64,000 nucleotides of DNA from Myotis daubentonii. Lineage: Eukaryota > Chordata > Mammalia > Chiroptera > Vespertilionidae. The notes under the pieces are model-generated. The model worked only from the letters and a program-made list of their open reading frames with translations, was not told the origin of the DNA and searched no databases. A program made the position numbers and the translations under genes. The stretch covers positions 40,017,796 to 40,081,795 of the forward strand of contig NC_081842.1 of assembly GCF_963259705.1 (NCBI RefSeq), written 5' to 3'. Positions 35,723-46,965 of the stretch are shown in pieces (position 1 is the first letter of the stretch; the number at the start of each line of letters is the position of its first letter).

Positions 35723-36346
35723 CGAGAGGCCCAGTGCGCAAAAATTCGTGCACTCGGGGGGGAGGCAGAGGTCCCTCAGCCCAGCCTGTGCCCTCTCACA
35801 GTCTGGGACCCCTCGGGAGATAACGACCTGCTGGCTTAGGCCTGCTCCCGGGTGGCAGAGTGCAGGCCCAATCCCTAGGTGCAGCCCCTGGTCGGGCTCA
35901 GAGCAGGGCTGATTGGGGAGTTGGGGCGCCGCCCCGTCATGCACAGAGCAGGGCGAATCAGGAGGTTGCAACGCCACCCTCAGTCACGCTCAAGGTAGGG
36001 CCAATTGGGGTGTGGGGTGCCGCACTGTCACACACAGAGCAGGGCTGATCAGGGGGTTGGGGCGCCACACCCTGTCACACACAGAGCAGGGCCGACCAGG
36101 GGGTTGAGGAGCTCCCCTGTATCAGGCACAGAGCAGGGCTGATCAGGGGGTTGGGGCGCCTTCCCCTGTCACGAACAGAGCAGGGTGGATAGGGAGGTTG
36201 TGGCCCCACCCCCATCACACACAGAGCCGCAGGGCAATCAGGGGGTTTGGGTGCTGCCCCCTGTCACGCTGATCCCAGTGCCGGGAGGCCTCTCGGCTCC
36301 ACTGATCCCGGTGCTGGGAGGCATATTACCCTTTAACTATATAGGA
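35723..36346 (-). mobile_element. Helitron (HeliBat type), array member 1
   Basis: On the minus strand it starts TCCTATATAGTTAAAGGG and ends with a decayed hairpin (GTGCACGAATTTTTGCGC) and CTCG in place of CTAG. The interior has about seven tandem units of roughly 55-60 bp (cacagagcagggc...gatcagggggttggggcgcc). Non-coding. Confidence 0.87.
35885..36270 (-). repeat. GC-rich tandem repeat inside a Helitron
   Basis: About seven diverged units marked by 'cagagcagggc' and 'atcagggggttggggc', with unit lengths near 55-60 bp. The open frames across this block come from the repeat. Confidence 0.85.
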
Positions 36347-36993
36347 TAGAGGCTTGGTGCATGGGTGGGGGCTGGCTGGTTTGCCCTGAAGGGTGTCCTG
36401 GATCAGGGTGGGGGTCCCCACTGGGGTGCCTGGCCAGCCTGGATGAGGGGATGATGGCTGTTTGCAGCTGGTCACACACCCTTCAGGGTGGGGGTCCCTA
36501 CTGGGGTGCCTGGCGAGTCTGGGTGAGGGGCTGAGGGCTGTTTTCAGGCTGGCGGGTGACTGAAGCTCCCAACCGCTCCTTTTTTTCTTTTTTTCTTTTT
36601 ATTCTGGGCCAGCTTTAGCTCTGAGGCTTGGCTCCAGCTCTGAGGCCTCGGCTGCTGAAAGCAGGTATCTGGTTTGTTTGTGTTCTATAATCGAAACACT
36701 GTTTCAACTCCAGCTCTGAAATCCCGGCTGGCTAAAAGCAGGTTTCTGGGGTTTTGTTTAGCTTCTATATTTGTAACAATGTTTCAAACTGCAAGCTCAG
36801 AGGCCGGCAGCAGCAGGCGGGGAACGTTGGAGTCCTCTGTCACTGAAGCAAGCAAGCCTCGTGTTCGCTTCAAGCTGTTTGGCTGCCGGCCACCATCTTG
36901 GCTGGCAGTTAATTTGCATATCACCCTGATTAGCCAATGGGAAGGGTAGCGGAGGTACGGCTAATTACCATGTTTCTCTTTTATTAGATAGGA
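36347..36993 (-). mobile_element. Helitron (HeliBat type), array member 2
   Basis: On the minus strand it starts TCCTATCTAATAAAAGAG, preceded by A, and ends GCCTCTA directly against the TCC of member 1 (the terminal G is missing). The 5' region has the 'ggcagttaatttgcatatca' block. The interior contains two related units of about 90 bp (36600-36690 and 36700-36790: ctctgaggcctcggctg..., ttctataatcgaaacactg). Confidence 0.87.
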
Positions 36994-37703
36994 TATAAAA
37001 CCCTAATATGCAAATAGACCAAATAGCAGAACAACTGAACAACTGGTCGCTATGACATGCACTGACCAGGGGGATGCACACAGAACATGGCGAGCGTCAG
37101 CAGCAGGCAGCAGAGCACAGAGCATGGCAGGTATTGGCCATGGCAGGATGGTGGAACAGGTGAGAGGGGTTGCCAGACCATGGAGGCGGACCAGTTGCTG
37201 TCATCAAGGTGAGCCTCTGGTGGTTATTAAAAATTCTTTGCTCCCACACACTGCAGTCCCACCGGGTGCTTGCATCTCTTCTGGCACCAGCCCTGCTTGT
37301 GCCAGTCCCAATCGCTTGGTGCTATCAGCAGGTGCGAGTGGTGGTTGCTGGCCCTGATCACCCCTGAGGGCTTCTCCACCTTCCCCTGCTCCTGAAGGGC
37401 GATCGGGGCAGCAGCCGCCACTCACACCCACTGACAGCGCTAGCCCCGCTTGCACCCACTGCTGGCGTCAGCCCCAATCACTCTGCATAGCGTAGTCAGC
37501 AGGTGTGACCAGGGCCAGTGCCATCAGCACATTGGAGCGGTGGTGGTGGGAGCAGGGCTGCTGGCAGATAGGGGACCAGGGGCCGGGGCGGGAGGTGCTG
37601 GGCAGGGGTGCAGAGGATGGGTCGAGACCCGCCCCATGCCCACCACAGTCTTGCGGCCTACAGTTCCTTTAAAGGTGCACAAATTCATGCACTGGGCCCC
37701 TAG
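36994..37703 (+). mobile_element. Helitron (HeliBat type), array member 3, inverted
   Basis: Opposite orientation to members 1 and 2, with its 5' end abutting the 5' end of member 2. The first few bases are lost (starts tataaaaccctaatatgc, with ATGCAAAT intact). It ends with GTGCACAAATTCATGCAC then GGGCCCCTAG|T. The interior is GC-rich and non-coding. Confidence 0.87.
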
Positions 37704-38734
37704 TGTTTAAAATAAAATCTAAACTCCTTACTAGGCCTAACTCTACATGATCTGGCCTCAAATACCCCTCCCATCTCAATTTCACCCACCCTCCCTAACT
37801 TACTCCACTAACTTTCTGGCTGTTCCTCAAATATGCAAACTCATTCTCACATCAGGCCCTGATCACTGACATTTCTCTTTTCCTGGCAAGCTCATCCCAA
37901 AGACATTTATATGCTTGGCACTTTCATATCACTCAAGTTCTTAACTAAATGTCTTTCCCACAAAGAGCAATTCCTGGCCACCCTATCTGAAACAACTCTA
38001 TCCTTTGTTCACTATCCCCTTCCCCTGCTTTTCATTTCTCTCCACAACATTTGCAATTACCCAAAAGCACAGTCATAATTTACTTGATGAAAACCTAGGA
38101 CAGAGTCCTAGGGTGTCTTGTTAACTGCTTTATCTTTAGTGTCTAAACAGTGTCAGCTATAATAGTAAATGCTCAATAAATATTAAACCAAATGAATTAA
38201 TTCCTCCAAGTCCATCATTTTATGATGTTATGATACTCACAGGATCAGTGGAGTAGGTGATATGCTGACTTTGTCAGATTCTGAATAAACTGGTAACATC
38301 ACCACCCATCTATCTTAGGACAGACTGCCTGGATTGGCTGTCCATAATAGCACCTTTCTTTCCAAATGCATGTAGATGCTCCTACATCCTCCTTTTCCAG
38401 AGATGGTCAGAGAAGGCTTTCACTACTTTCTCTTCCCTTTGAGATAAACATACTCCCTCAGGGACTTGTTATCCATTTTCTTTTGATGGAACATATTTTG
38501 CTATCTGAATAGAACTTCCTGAAGTCTTATACTTCTGTGATATTCTGTATTTTTTTCCTACCCAAATATAACTGCTGTGTATTTGCTGGATGAGAGTTAA
38601 CTCATTAGCATTAAACACTAAGATAATTACTGCATTAAAAATCTCATGCCATGTGGAGATGTAGAAATAAATGCTGCCCCCTGCTTCCTTTGTTTCACAG
38701 TCTCTGGAAACTTTCTAGACTGCCCTGAAAATTC

Positions 38735-39090
38735 TTCTTCTTTTTTTTTTTTTTTTTTTTTTTTTTAGTAACAAAGGCTCAGCTGTCTTTTATTCTCTAG
38801 GTATTATATATTCATGATTACAAATGATAAGCTGCTGGCTAAGACTGATGTTTGTCCACTCAGATGGAAACGTTGGGAGAATTAATGATGTAGTTTATTT
38901 CTAAAACCTGCACACACAGTGTATGGAAAGAAAAAGCCGCTGCTTCCTAGAACCATACTTCCTCATCAAGGAAGATCAAGTAGGTCAAACATACCCAACA
39001 CATGAAAGTTGAAGATAAAGCCCTTGCTGCTAGTGATAGTTCAGGAAAATACCCTAGAAGATTCCATTCACGTGTTCTAAAAGCATTAAT
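38735..39090 (-). pseudogene. Probable retrocopy 3' end (untranslated part)
   Basis: On the minus strand an AATAAA signal (plus-strand TTTATT at 38789-38794) is followed 22 bases later by a pure 26-bp poly(A) (plus poly-T 38741-38766). This spacing is exactly that of a polyadenylated mRNA copied by L1. No coding frame is recognised, so the copied part is probably 3' UTR of an unidentified gene. An 8-bp AATTCTTC beside the poly-T (38730-38737) and again at 39088-39095 is a weak TSD candidate. The 5' limit is uncertain. Confidence 0.5.
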
Positions 39091-39888
39091 TCTTCACTTC
39101 AACATCTGTGGAAGTAACCACTATTAATGACTTAAAAGTTCATAAAATGGATATAAACCATTTTCTTTTCATTACATATCCCACTGCAACATCTATGAGT
39201 TGACTTCTATACATACAGGCAATAATAAAGCTAAAAATGTCTGAACTGGTTAATTTCTCAGCTCAACCACAGGAGTTGAAACAAGTTAGCTCTCAATTTC
39301 CAAACTAGTTTTAAGAGCAACAGTCCTTTTTATGTGCTACCTGGAACTGTGCATTTAATTCTCTAGAAACAGAGTTGAAGTTGTGTCCTCTGCTAACCGG
39401 CTTCTAAGATTAGATCTACACATTTTAAACTGTTTAAAGGATAGATGAAAGTTCCTGTGACTCTGACATTAAAATAAACAACCCCAAAGTAAAATATAAT
39501 CACAATGAACAAAGGGCTTAATATGAGATCCTAAGTTAGTAATTCATTCAAAGGACAAGTTAGCTTCCTTGCTGATGGCTTCAAATTTTTTAAATAATAA
39601 ACTGAAAACTATAAGCAAATTGAAACTAGCTCTTCAGACTGATATAAGTCTCTCCCAGAAGATAAAACAGAGACAGCAGTGTTGATATCCTAACCAGGAA
39701 TAACATTAAAAATATTTTACAACCGATATACATCCAGGACTCTACAACAACACCACCCAGGGAACAGCTGCGAACCCAGGAACACCAGGTCTCTAGCAGC
39801 GCAAATACACAGACTCGGAGGAGCTCTCCACCTTCTCAAGGAAAGGAGAGAGAGAGCTACAAAACCAGACACCGGAAGAAGAGAGATC

Positions 39889-40757
39889 ACGGGGAGACAA
39901 AGAAACAGCCCGCATGTGAAAGAAAAGCAGGCATCACCAGAAAAGGAAGTAAATCAACCTGTCAGAGAAAGAATTAAGAGAAATGGTCATAAGGTGGATG
40001 AAAAGAATGGAAGACAAATTCAACAATATGTGTAAGAACCAAGAGGAAATGAAGAAGAACCAAGAAGAAATTAAAAATGACATCGCTGCTATAAAGAACT
40101 AAATAGAAAGCATCAACAGTACACTACAAGAAGCAGAGGGCTGCATCAGTGAGCTAGAAGACAAGGTAGGAAAAAATACCCAAGCAGAGCAGCTTCTAGA
40201 AAAAAAAATTAAAAGCAGGAGGAGAGCCTAAGAGAACTTTGGGACAACACAAAACGAAACAACATCCGCATAATAAGGGTGCCAGAAGGAGAGGAAACTG
40301 AGCAAGGAATAGAAAACCTGTTTGAAGAAATAATGACAGAAAACTTCCCTGATATAGAGGAGAAAAAACTCACACAAGTCCAAGAAGCTCACAAAGTCCC
40401 AAACAAAATGAACCCCAAAAGACCAATGCCAAGGCACATTGTAATTAAATTGGCAAACACCAACGACAAAGTAAGAATCTTAAAAGCGGCCGGAGAGAGA
40501 CAGAAAGTTACCTACAAAGGATCGCCCATCAGACTGTCAACTGATTTCTCAACAGAAACACATCAGGCCAGAAAGGAATGGAATGAAATATACAAAGTCG
40601 TGCAAAGGAAGGGTCTGAATCCAAGAATACTGTACCCAGCAAGGCTATCAATCAAAATTGAGGGTGAAATCAGGAGCTTCACAGACAAAAAAAAGGACTA
40701 AGGGAGTTTATTACCACCAAACCAGCAATGCAAGAAATGCTAAAGGGTCTGCTGTAA
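39889..40757 (+). pseudogene. L1 ORF1 protein, degenerate
   Basis: ORF1p coats L1 RNA. The start position aligns with the ATGCGGAGACAAAG start of the HAL1 copies but reads ACG here. Stops follow (TGA in gcatgtgaaag; TAA in agaactaaatag). From about 40279 a 140-codon frame preserves the RRM ([34 protein letters not shown]) and part of the C-terminal domain (YKGSPIRLSTDFSTET; LYPARLSI). The end, near codons LL-stop at 40755, is in another frame after a slip in the A-run at 40685-40694. The sequence is a different lineage from the HAL1 ORF1s. Confidence 0.85.
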
Positions 40758-40867
40758 AAAGAAGAAAAAGGAAGCGAAGAAGGAACACAGACGTAAAGAA
40801 TACAAATGGCGACAAACAAGTACCTATCAATAATAACATTAAATGTAAATGATTAAATGCCCCAATC

Positions 40868-42100
40868 AAAAGACATAGGGTAGATAAAAGACTTAAATGT
40901 AAGACGGGAAACCATAAAAATACTAGAGGAATCCACAGGCAGCGAAATTGCAAACATATGCCGAAGGAATTTCTTCTCTGATAATGCTCCTAGGGCAATG
41001 GAAACTAAAGAGAAAATAAACAAATGGGACTACATCAAAATAAAAAGCTTTTGCACAGCAAAGGAAACCATCAACAAAACAACAAGAGACCCACTACATG
41101 GGAGAACATATTTACCAATGATACCACCGATAAGGGTTTAATCTCCAAAATTTACAGGGATCTCATGAAACTTAACAAAAGGAAGATAAACAATCCAATA
41201 AAAAAATGGGCAACGGACCTAAATAGACACTTTTCAAAAGAGGACATTCAGAAAGCCAAGAGACACATGAAAACATGCTCAGAGTCACTAATCATCCGAG
41301 AGATGCAAATCAAAACGACAATACGTTATGATCTCACACCTGTCAGAATGGCTATCATCAACAAATCAACAAACAACAAGTGTTGGAGAGGATGTGGAGA
41401 AAAAGGAACCCTTCTGCACTGCCTGTGGGAATGCAGACTGGTGCAGCCACTGTGGAGAACAGTATGGAGCTTCCTCAAAAAATTAAAATTGGAACTCCCA
41501 TTTAACCTAGTGATCCCACTACTAAGAAAATATCCCAAGAAACCAGAAACGCCAATCAGAAAAGATATATGCACCCCTATGTTCATAGCAGCTCAATTCA
41601 CCATAGCTAAGATTTGGAAACAGCCTAAGTGCCCATCAGCAGATGAGTGGATTAGAAAACTGTGGTACATATACACAATGGAATACTATGCTGCGGTGAA
41701 AAAGAAGGAACTCTTGCCTTTTGCCACAGCATGGATAGAACTGGAGAGCATTATGCTAAGTGAAATTAGCCAGTCAGAGAAAGGTAAATACCACATGATC
41801 TCACTCATTTGTGGATTATAGAGAACAATATAGACTGATGAACAGGGACAGATCCAAAGACTGAGAAACAGCGATCAGGCTATCAATCCCCAGAAGGAAA
41901 GTAAGGGAGGGAGGGGTAAGGGGAAGGCATCAACCAAAGGACTTGTATACACGTATATAAGCCAAACCAATGGACATGGACAACAGGGGGATGGGAGCAT
42001 GAGTGTGCAGGGCGGGGGGGGGGGGGAGGTTGGGGGTTAAAGGGGGGGATGAGGACACATTTTTAATACCTTAACTAATAAAAAAAAAGACATAGGGTAG
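40868..42100 (+). mobile_element. Young 5'-truncated L1 nested in the older L1, with TSD
   Basis: The host L1 ORF2 sequence AAAAGACATAGGGTAG occurs twice (40868-40883; 42085-42100), giving a perfect 16-bp TSD around a 1.2-kb L1 3' end (40884-42084). The insert holds the C-terminal part of ORF2, an L1 3' UTR with long G-runs (42009-42028) and a poly(A) tail. The host ORF2 resumes exactly after the second TSD copy (gctaagtgggtaag). Confidence 0.95.
41024..41821 (+). CDS. L1 ORF2 C-terminal fragment (265 codons open)
   Basis: The C-terminal segment of ORF2 protein, downstream of the RT, contained in the nested L1. The open frame runs to the natural ORF2 stop. It keeps the conserved segments '[19 protein letters not shown]', the Cys-rich zinc-knuckle-like motif C-X3-C-X7-H-X4-C ([18 protein letters not shown]), '[19 protein letters not shown]' and the terminal '[15 protein letters not shown]'. 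Endonuclease and RT are missing through 5' truncation, so it is inert. The start Met is arbitrary. The open frame indicates a young insertion. Confidence 0.8.
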   Translation: MGLHQNKKLLHSKGNHQQNNKRPTTWENIFTNDTTDKGLISKIYRDLMKLNKRKINNPIKKWATDLNRHFSKEDIQKAKRHMKTCSESLIIREMQIKTTIRYDLTPVRMAIINKSTNNKCWRGCGEKGTLLHCLWECRLVQPLWRTVWSFLKKLKLELPFNLVIPLLRKYPKKPETPIRKDICTPMFIAAQFTIAKIWKQPKCPSADEWIRKLWYIYTMEYYAAVKKKELLPFATAWIELESIMLSEISQSEKGKYHMISLICGL

Positions 42101-45100
42101 CTAAGTGGGTAAGAAAACATGACCCACATTTCTGTTGTCTATAGGAAACCCACCTCAGAAAAAAGGACGCACACAGACTGATGGCGAAGGGATGGGAAAA
42201 GGTTTTTCAGGCAAACGGAAATGAAAAAGAAAAAAAAAGCTGGGGTAGCAATACTTATATCTTACAAATTAGATCTCAAAGTGAAGGACATAACAAGAGA
42301 TAAGGAAGGCCACTTCATAATAATGAAGGGAGCAATCCAACAAGAAGAAATGACTCTGGTAAACATATATGCACCCAATACAGGAGCACCCAAATACATA
42401 AAAAAAAACTTCTGGAGGATATCAAGGGAGATATTGACAGCAATACAGTCATAGTAGGGGACTTTAATACTCCACTATCACGACTGGGCAAATCCTCTAA
42501 ACAAAAACTCAGCAAAGAAACATCAATCCTAAATGACTCACTAGATCAGATGGAATTAATTGACATGTTCAGAACATTTCATCCCAAAGCCACAGAATAT
42601 ACATTCTTCTCAAGTTCACATGAGACATTTTCAAAGATAGACCATATATTGGGTCACAGGCAAAGTCTCTTCAAATTCAAGAGGATAGAAATCATATCAA
42701 GCATCTTCTCAGATCACAATGGCATAAAACTAGAAATCAACTACAATAAAAACAATTTTAAAAAATCAAACACCTGGAGGCTAAATAGCATGCTATTAAA
42801 CAATGACTGCGTTACCAGAGAGATCAAAGAAGAAATAAAAAGCATCATAGCAACAAACGACAATGAAAACACAACAATCCAAAACCTATGGGATACAGCG
42901 AAAGCAGTCTTGAGAGGGAAGTTCATAGCTCTACCAGCCTACTGCAAAAAACAAGAAACAATGATAATAAATTACTTAACCCTACAACTCAAAGAGTTAG
43001 AAAGAGAGCAACAAGAAAAGCCCAGCGTAAGCAGAAGGAAGGAAATAATAAAGATCAGAGCAGAGATAAAAGACATAGAGACCAAAAAAACAATACAAAA
43101 GATCAACAAAACCAAGAGCTGGTTCTTTGAAAGGATAAACAAGATTGATGAACCTCTACCCAGGCTAACCAAGGAGCAAAGCGAGAGGACCCAAATAAAC
43201 AAAATCAGAAATGAAAGAGGTGAAATAACAACCGATCCCACAGAAATACAAACAATTATGAAAAAATACTATGAACAACTCTATTCCAACAAAAAGGACA
43301 ACCCAGACAAAATGGACATATTCTTAGAAAAATACAAGCTCCCAAAACTCAACCAAGAAGAATCAAAAAAGCTGAATAGGCCTATAACTACTGATGAAAT
43401 TGAAACAGTGATCAAAACTCTTCCAGCAAACAAAAGCCCTGGTGCAGACGGCTTTACAGGGGAATTTTACCAAGCATTCAAAGAAGAACTAAAACCTATC
43501 CTACTCAGACTATTCCAAAAAATTCAAGAGGAAGGCATACTTCCAAGCTCTTTCTATGAAGCCAGCATTACCCTAATTCCAAAACCAGATAAAGACACCA
43601 CACAAAAAGAGAACTACAGGCCAATATCCTTGATGAACATAGATGCTAAAATCCTCAACAAAATTCTAGCAAATTGGATTCAGCAATACATTAGAAAGAT
43701 CATACACCATGACCAACTGGGACTTATTCCAGGAATGCAAGGATGGTAAAATATCCACAAATCAATAAATGTGATACATCACATAAACAAACTAAGAAAC
43801 AGAAATCACATAATCATATCAATTGATGCAGAAAAAGCATTTGACAAAATCCAAAACCCTTTCTTGATAAAAACTCTCAGCAAAGTGGGAATAGAGGGAT
43901 CATACCTCAACATAATAAAAGCCCTATATGACAAATCTACAGCCAACATTATACTCAATGGGCAAAAACTAAAACCATTTCCCCCAAGAACAGGAACAAG
44001 ACAAGGATGCCCACTTTCACCACTCCTGTTTGACATAGTACTAGAAGTACTAGCCATAGTGATCAGACAAGAAGAAGAAATAAAAGGCATCCAAATTGGA
44101 AAAGAAGTAAAGCTATCCTTATTTGCAGATAACATGATACTATACATAGAAAACCCCAAAGACTCCATCAAAAAACTACTAGACCTAATAAATGAATTTG
44201 GCAATGTAGCAGGATACAAAATAAAAGGCCCAGAAATCTATGGCCTTTTTATACACTAATAATGAACTCACAGAAAGAGAAATGAAAAAAAAAACAATCC
44301 CATTTACCATTGCACCAAAAAAACTAAGATACCTGGGAATAAACTTAACCAAGGATGTAAACGACCTGTACTCAGAAAACTAAAGAACATTGAAAAAAGA
44401 GATAGAGGAAGAAGTAAACAAATGGAAGAACAGCCCATGTTCATGGATTGGTAGAATCAACATCATCAAAATGTCCATACTACCAAAAGCAATCTATAGA
44501 TTCAATGCAATACCTATTAAAATACTAACGGCATATTTCAAAGATCTAGAACAGTGGTTCTCAACCTTGGCTGCACATTAGAATCACCTGGGAATCTTTT
44601 TAAAATCCTGATTTCTGGGACTCATCTTCCGGAAATTCTGTTTCTTTGTTATGGGGTGGGGCCACAACATTAGTAACAAAGAAACAGAATTTCCAGAGGA
44701 TGAGGCACAGAAATCAGGATTTTAAAAAGATTCCCGGGTGATTCTAATGTGCAGCCAAGGTTGAGAACCACTGATCTAGAACAAACTCTCCAAAAATTCA
44801 TTTTTGAGAAAGAAGAACAAAGTTGGAGGGATCACAATACCAGACATCAAACTATATTACCAAGCAATGGTTCTCAAAACTGCCTGGTACTGGCACAAGA
44901 ACAGACATATAGACCAATGGAACAGAATAGAAGATCCAGCAATTGACCCAAGCCATTATACTCAATTAATATTTGACAAAGGAGGCAAGAGCATACAATA
45001 GAGTCAAAACAGTCTCTTTAATAAATGGTGCTGGGAAATTTGGTCAGATACATGCAAAAAAAATGAAACTAGATCACCAACTTACACCATACACAAAAAC

Positions 45101-46015
45101 AAACTCAAAATGGCTGAAGGACTTGAATGTAAGACGGGAAACCAAAATAACCCTACAAAACTCCATAGGCAGGAAAATTGCAGACATATGTCGTAGCAGT
45201 ATCTTTACAGACACAGATCCTAGGGCAAGAGAGACTAAGGAGAAAATAAAAAAATGGGACTACATCAAAATAAAAAGCTTCTGCACAGCAAAAGAAACCA
45301 CCAACAAAACAACAAGAAATACCACTGCAGGGGAAACATATTTTCCAATGTTATCTCTGATAAGGGTTTAATCTCCAACATTTACAGGAAACTCATACAA
45401 CTTAACAAAAGGAAGATAAACAACCCAATCAAAAAATGGGCAAAGGACCTAAATAGACACTTTTCAAAAGAGGACATTCAGAAAGCCAAGAGACATGAAA
45501 ACATGCTCAAAGTCACTAATTATCCGAGAGATGCAAATCAAAACAACAATGAGGTACCATCTCACACCTGTCAGAATGGCTATCATCAACAAGTGCTGGA
45601 GAGGATGCGGAGAAAAAGGAACCTTCCTTCACTGATGGTGGGAATGCAGGCTGGTGCAACCACTGGAAAACTCAAAAATTTAAAAATGGAACTGCCATTT
45701 GACCCAGTGATCCCATTTCTAGAAATATATCCCAAGAAAGCAGAAACACCAAACAGAAAGGATATTTGCACCCCTATGTTCATAGCAGTACAATTTACAA
45801 TAGCTAAGATTTGGAAACAGCCTGAGTGCCCATCAGCAGATGAGTGGATTAGGAAACTGTGGTACATCTACACAATGGAATACTACACTGCTATAAAAAA
45901 GAAGGAATTCTTACCATTTGCAGCAGCATGGATGGAACTGGAGAGCATTATGCTAAGTGAAATAAGCCAGTCAGAGAAACAAAAGTATCACATGATCTCA
46001 CTCATTTATGGATAA
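42101..46015 (+). pseudogene. L1 ORF2 (endonuclease/reverse transcriptase), broken
   Basis: Continuation of the ORF2 that begins near 40826. Recognisable in order: endonuclease parts (AGVAILISYKLDLKV 42230s; VGDFNTPLS about 42453-42480; [10 protein letters not shown] about 42710), then RT ([63 protein letters not shown]), '[14 protein letters not shown]', '[14 protein letters not shown]', and the catalytic box reading FADN at 44122-44133 instead of FADD. Defects are a frameshift between 42454 and 42550, an in-frame TAA at 43747-43749, a hAT insertion at 44552 and several later shifts. The RT could not function even if expressed. Confidence 0.9.
44552..44773. mobile_element. Palindromic hAT foldback element in L1 ORF2
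   Basis: 222 bp, TSD ATCTAGAA perfect on both sides (44544-44551; 44774-44781). The two halves are near-complete inverted repeats: CAGTGGTTCTCAACCTTGGC at the left end mirrors GCCAAGGTTGAGAACCACTG at the right, and the similarity continues inward through 'gcacattagaatcacctggg', 'aaaatcctgatttct' and 'gaaattctgtttctttgtta'. A short unpaired loop lies near 44650-44668. Non-coding. The central TA in the TSD fits Buster-type hAT transposases. Confidence 0.95.
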
Positions 46016-46292
46016 TAAAGAACATTATAACCTAATGAACAAAAAGATAGAGAAGGCAAAGAAGCATCGAACAAACTGTCAAATTACAGTGGGAAGGCTG
46101 CGGAGTATTGTGGGGGGTAAGAGATCAAAGGACTTGTATAAATGCATATAAGCATAACGAATGGACACAAGACACTGGGGGGGGGAGGTAGGGGAGGCCG
46201 GGGAAAGGTCAATGGGGGGGAAAAGGAGATATATCTTCTACTATTTGTAATACTTTAAATAAGAAAGTAAAAAATATATATATTTTACAACC

Positions 46293-46679
46293 AAGATGGA
46301 TGGTATCAGCATTGACCTCGGAGAAAAGGCTCCAGCCTGCCAGGGTGAGGAAATGGGGTCTTGGAGGACCCCGTTTTGTGGTAGGCATCAACCATTTAGT
46401 TGCAGATATGGGACAGGTCTGGTGAGTTCTGGGGGAAGGTCTAGGGCTGGGTGGGGGGACACTCAAAGAACTTGGAATAGAAGCTCTCATCACCAACCAG
46501 TAAAAAAAAAGTATTTCAGGATTTCTGTATTTTTAACCCCTGGAAGAATTATACAGTGCATGACAATTGAACATACCCTTCACAGTTCCATGAGCTTTGA
46601 GTAACTGAGGAAGAGAGAAATGAAGGGAAAGGAGGAATAATCAACCTACCAATACCTCTAAAATATTTTTTATCTTGCT
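46293..46679. other. Non-coding stretch
   Basis: Sequence right of the L1 TSD. No gene or repeat family recognised. Confidence 0.35.
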
Positions 46680-46965
46680 ATTTATTTTCCCTTTGTGAGA
46701 TCCTACTCATCCTTCAGAACATAATTCAAACATCACTTATGAAGTCAAAGTCCTCATTCCCAACACAAATTCCCTACCCTCCTTGTTTTCATTCTCCCCT
46801 CACTGTAATTATATTGTTTGTATGGATATTTGCTCAATGTCTCTCACATTCTATTCTAAACCTCAAAGGAGCTTAGACCTTGTCTTTTACTCACCATTTT
46901 CTTTCTAGCAACTAGAAAAATACTTGAGGCACATTCAATATTTTTTGAATAAACAAATGGAGAGG
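46680..46965 (+). repeat. L2 LINE fossil
   Basis: Sense L2 3' region: 'cctactcatccttcagaaca', 'aattcaaacatcacttatga', 'tgtctttt' block, then an 'atattttttgaataaacaa' end. Diverged. Confidence 0.6.

Larger units (their letters stand above)
35395..38200 (+). repeat. L2 LINE fossil interrupted by three Helitrons
   Basis: The left part (35395-35722) and right part (37704-38200) are one decayed sense L2. At the break, 'aaaatcctcctatggtggcc' resumes as 'aaaataaaatctaaactcct', followed by 'ctacatgatctggcctcaa' and the 3' terminus 'gtaaatgctcaataaatatt'. The three Helitrons at 35723-37703 lie between. Confidence 0.75.
39725..46279 (+). mobile_element. L1 retrotransposon, about 5.1 kb, carrying two later insertions
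   Basis: Bounded by a perfect 13-bp TSD, ATATTTTACAACC (39712-39724; 46280-46292). It starts late in the 5' UTR, then carries ORF1 (39889-40757) and ORF2 (about 40826-46015), then a G-rich 3' UTR ending in an A-rich tail. It is interrupted by a younger L1 (40884-42084, plus a 16-bp TSD) and a hAT foldback (44552-44773). Without these inserts it is about 5.1 kb. ORF1 and ORF2 are both broken. Confidence 0.9.

Noticed and set aside
35723..37703. GC-rich island that might be a CpG-island promoter
   Set aside because: Entirely explained by three Helitrons. No exon, splice signal or first-exon frame is nearby.
42009..42028. Long G-runs as a special regulatory quadruplex
   Set aside because: G-rich tracts recur at the same place in every L1 3' UTR of the window (16604, 46178, 57171, 57276) and are a known L1 feature.
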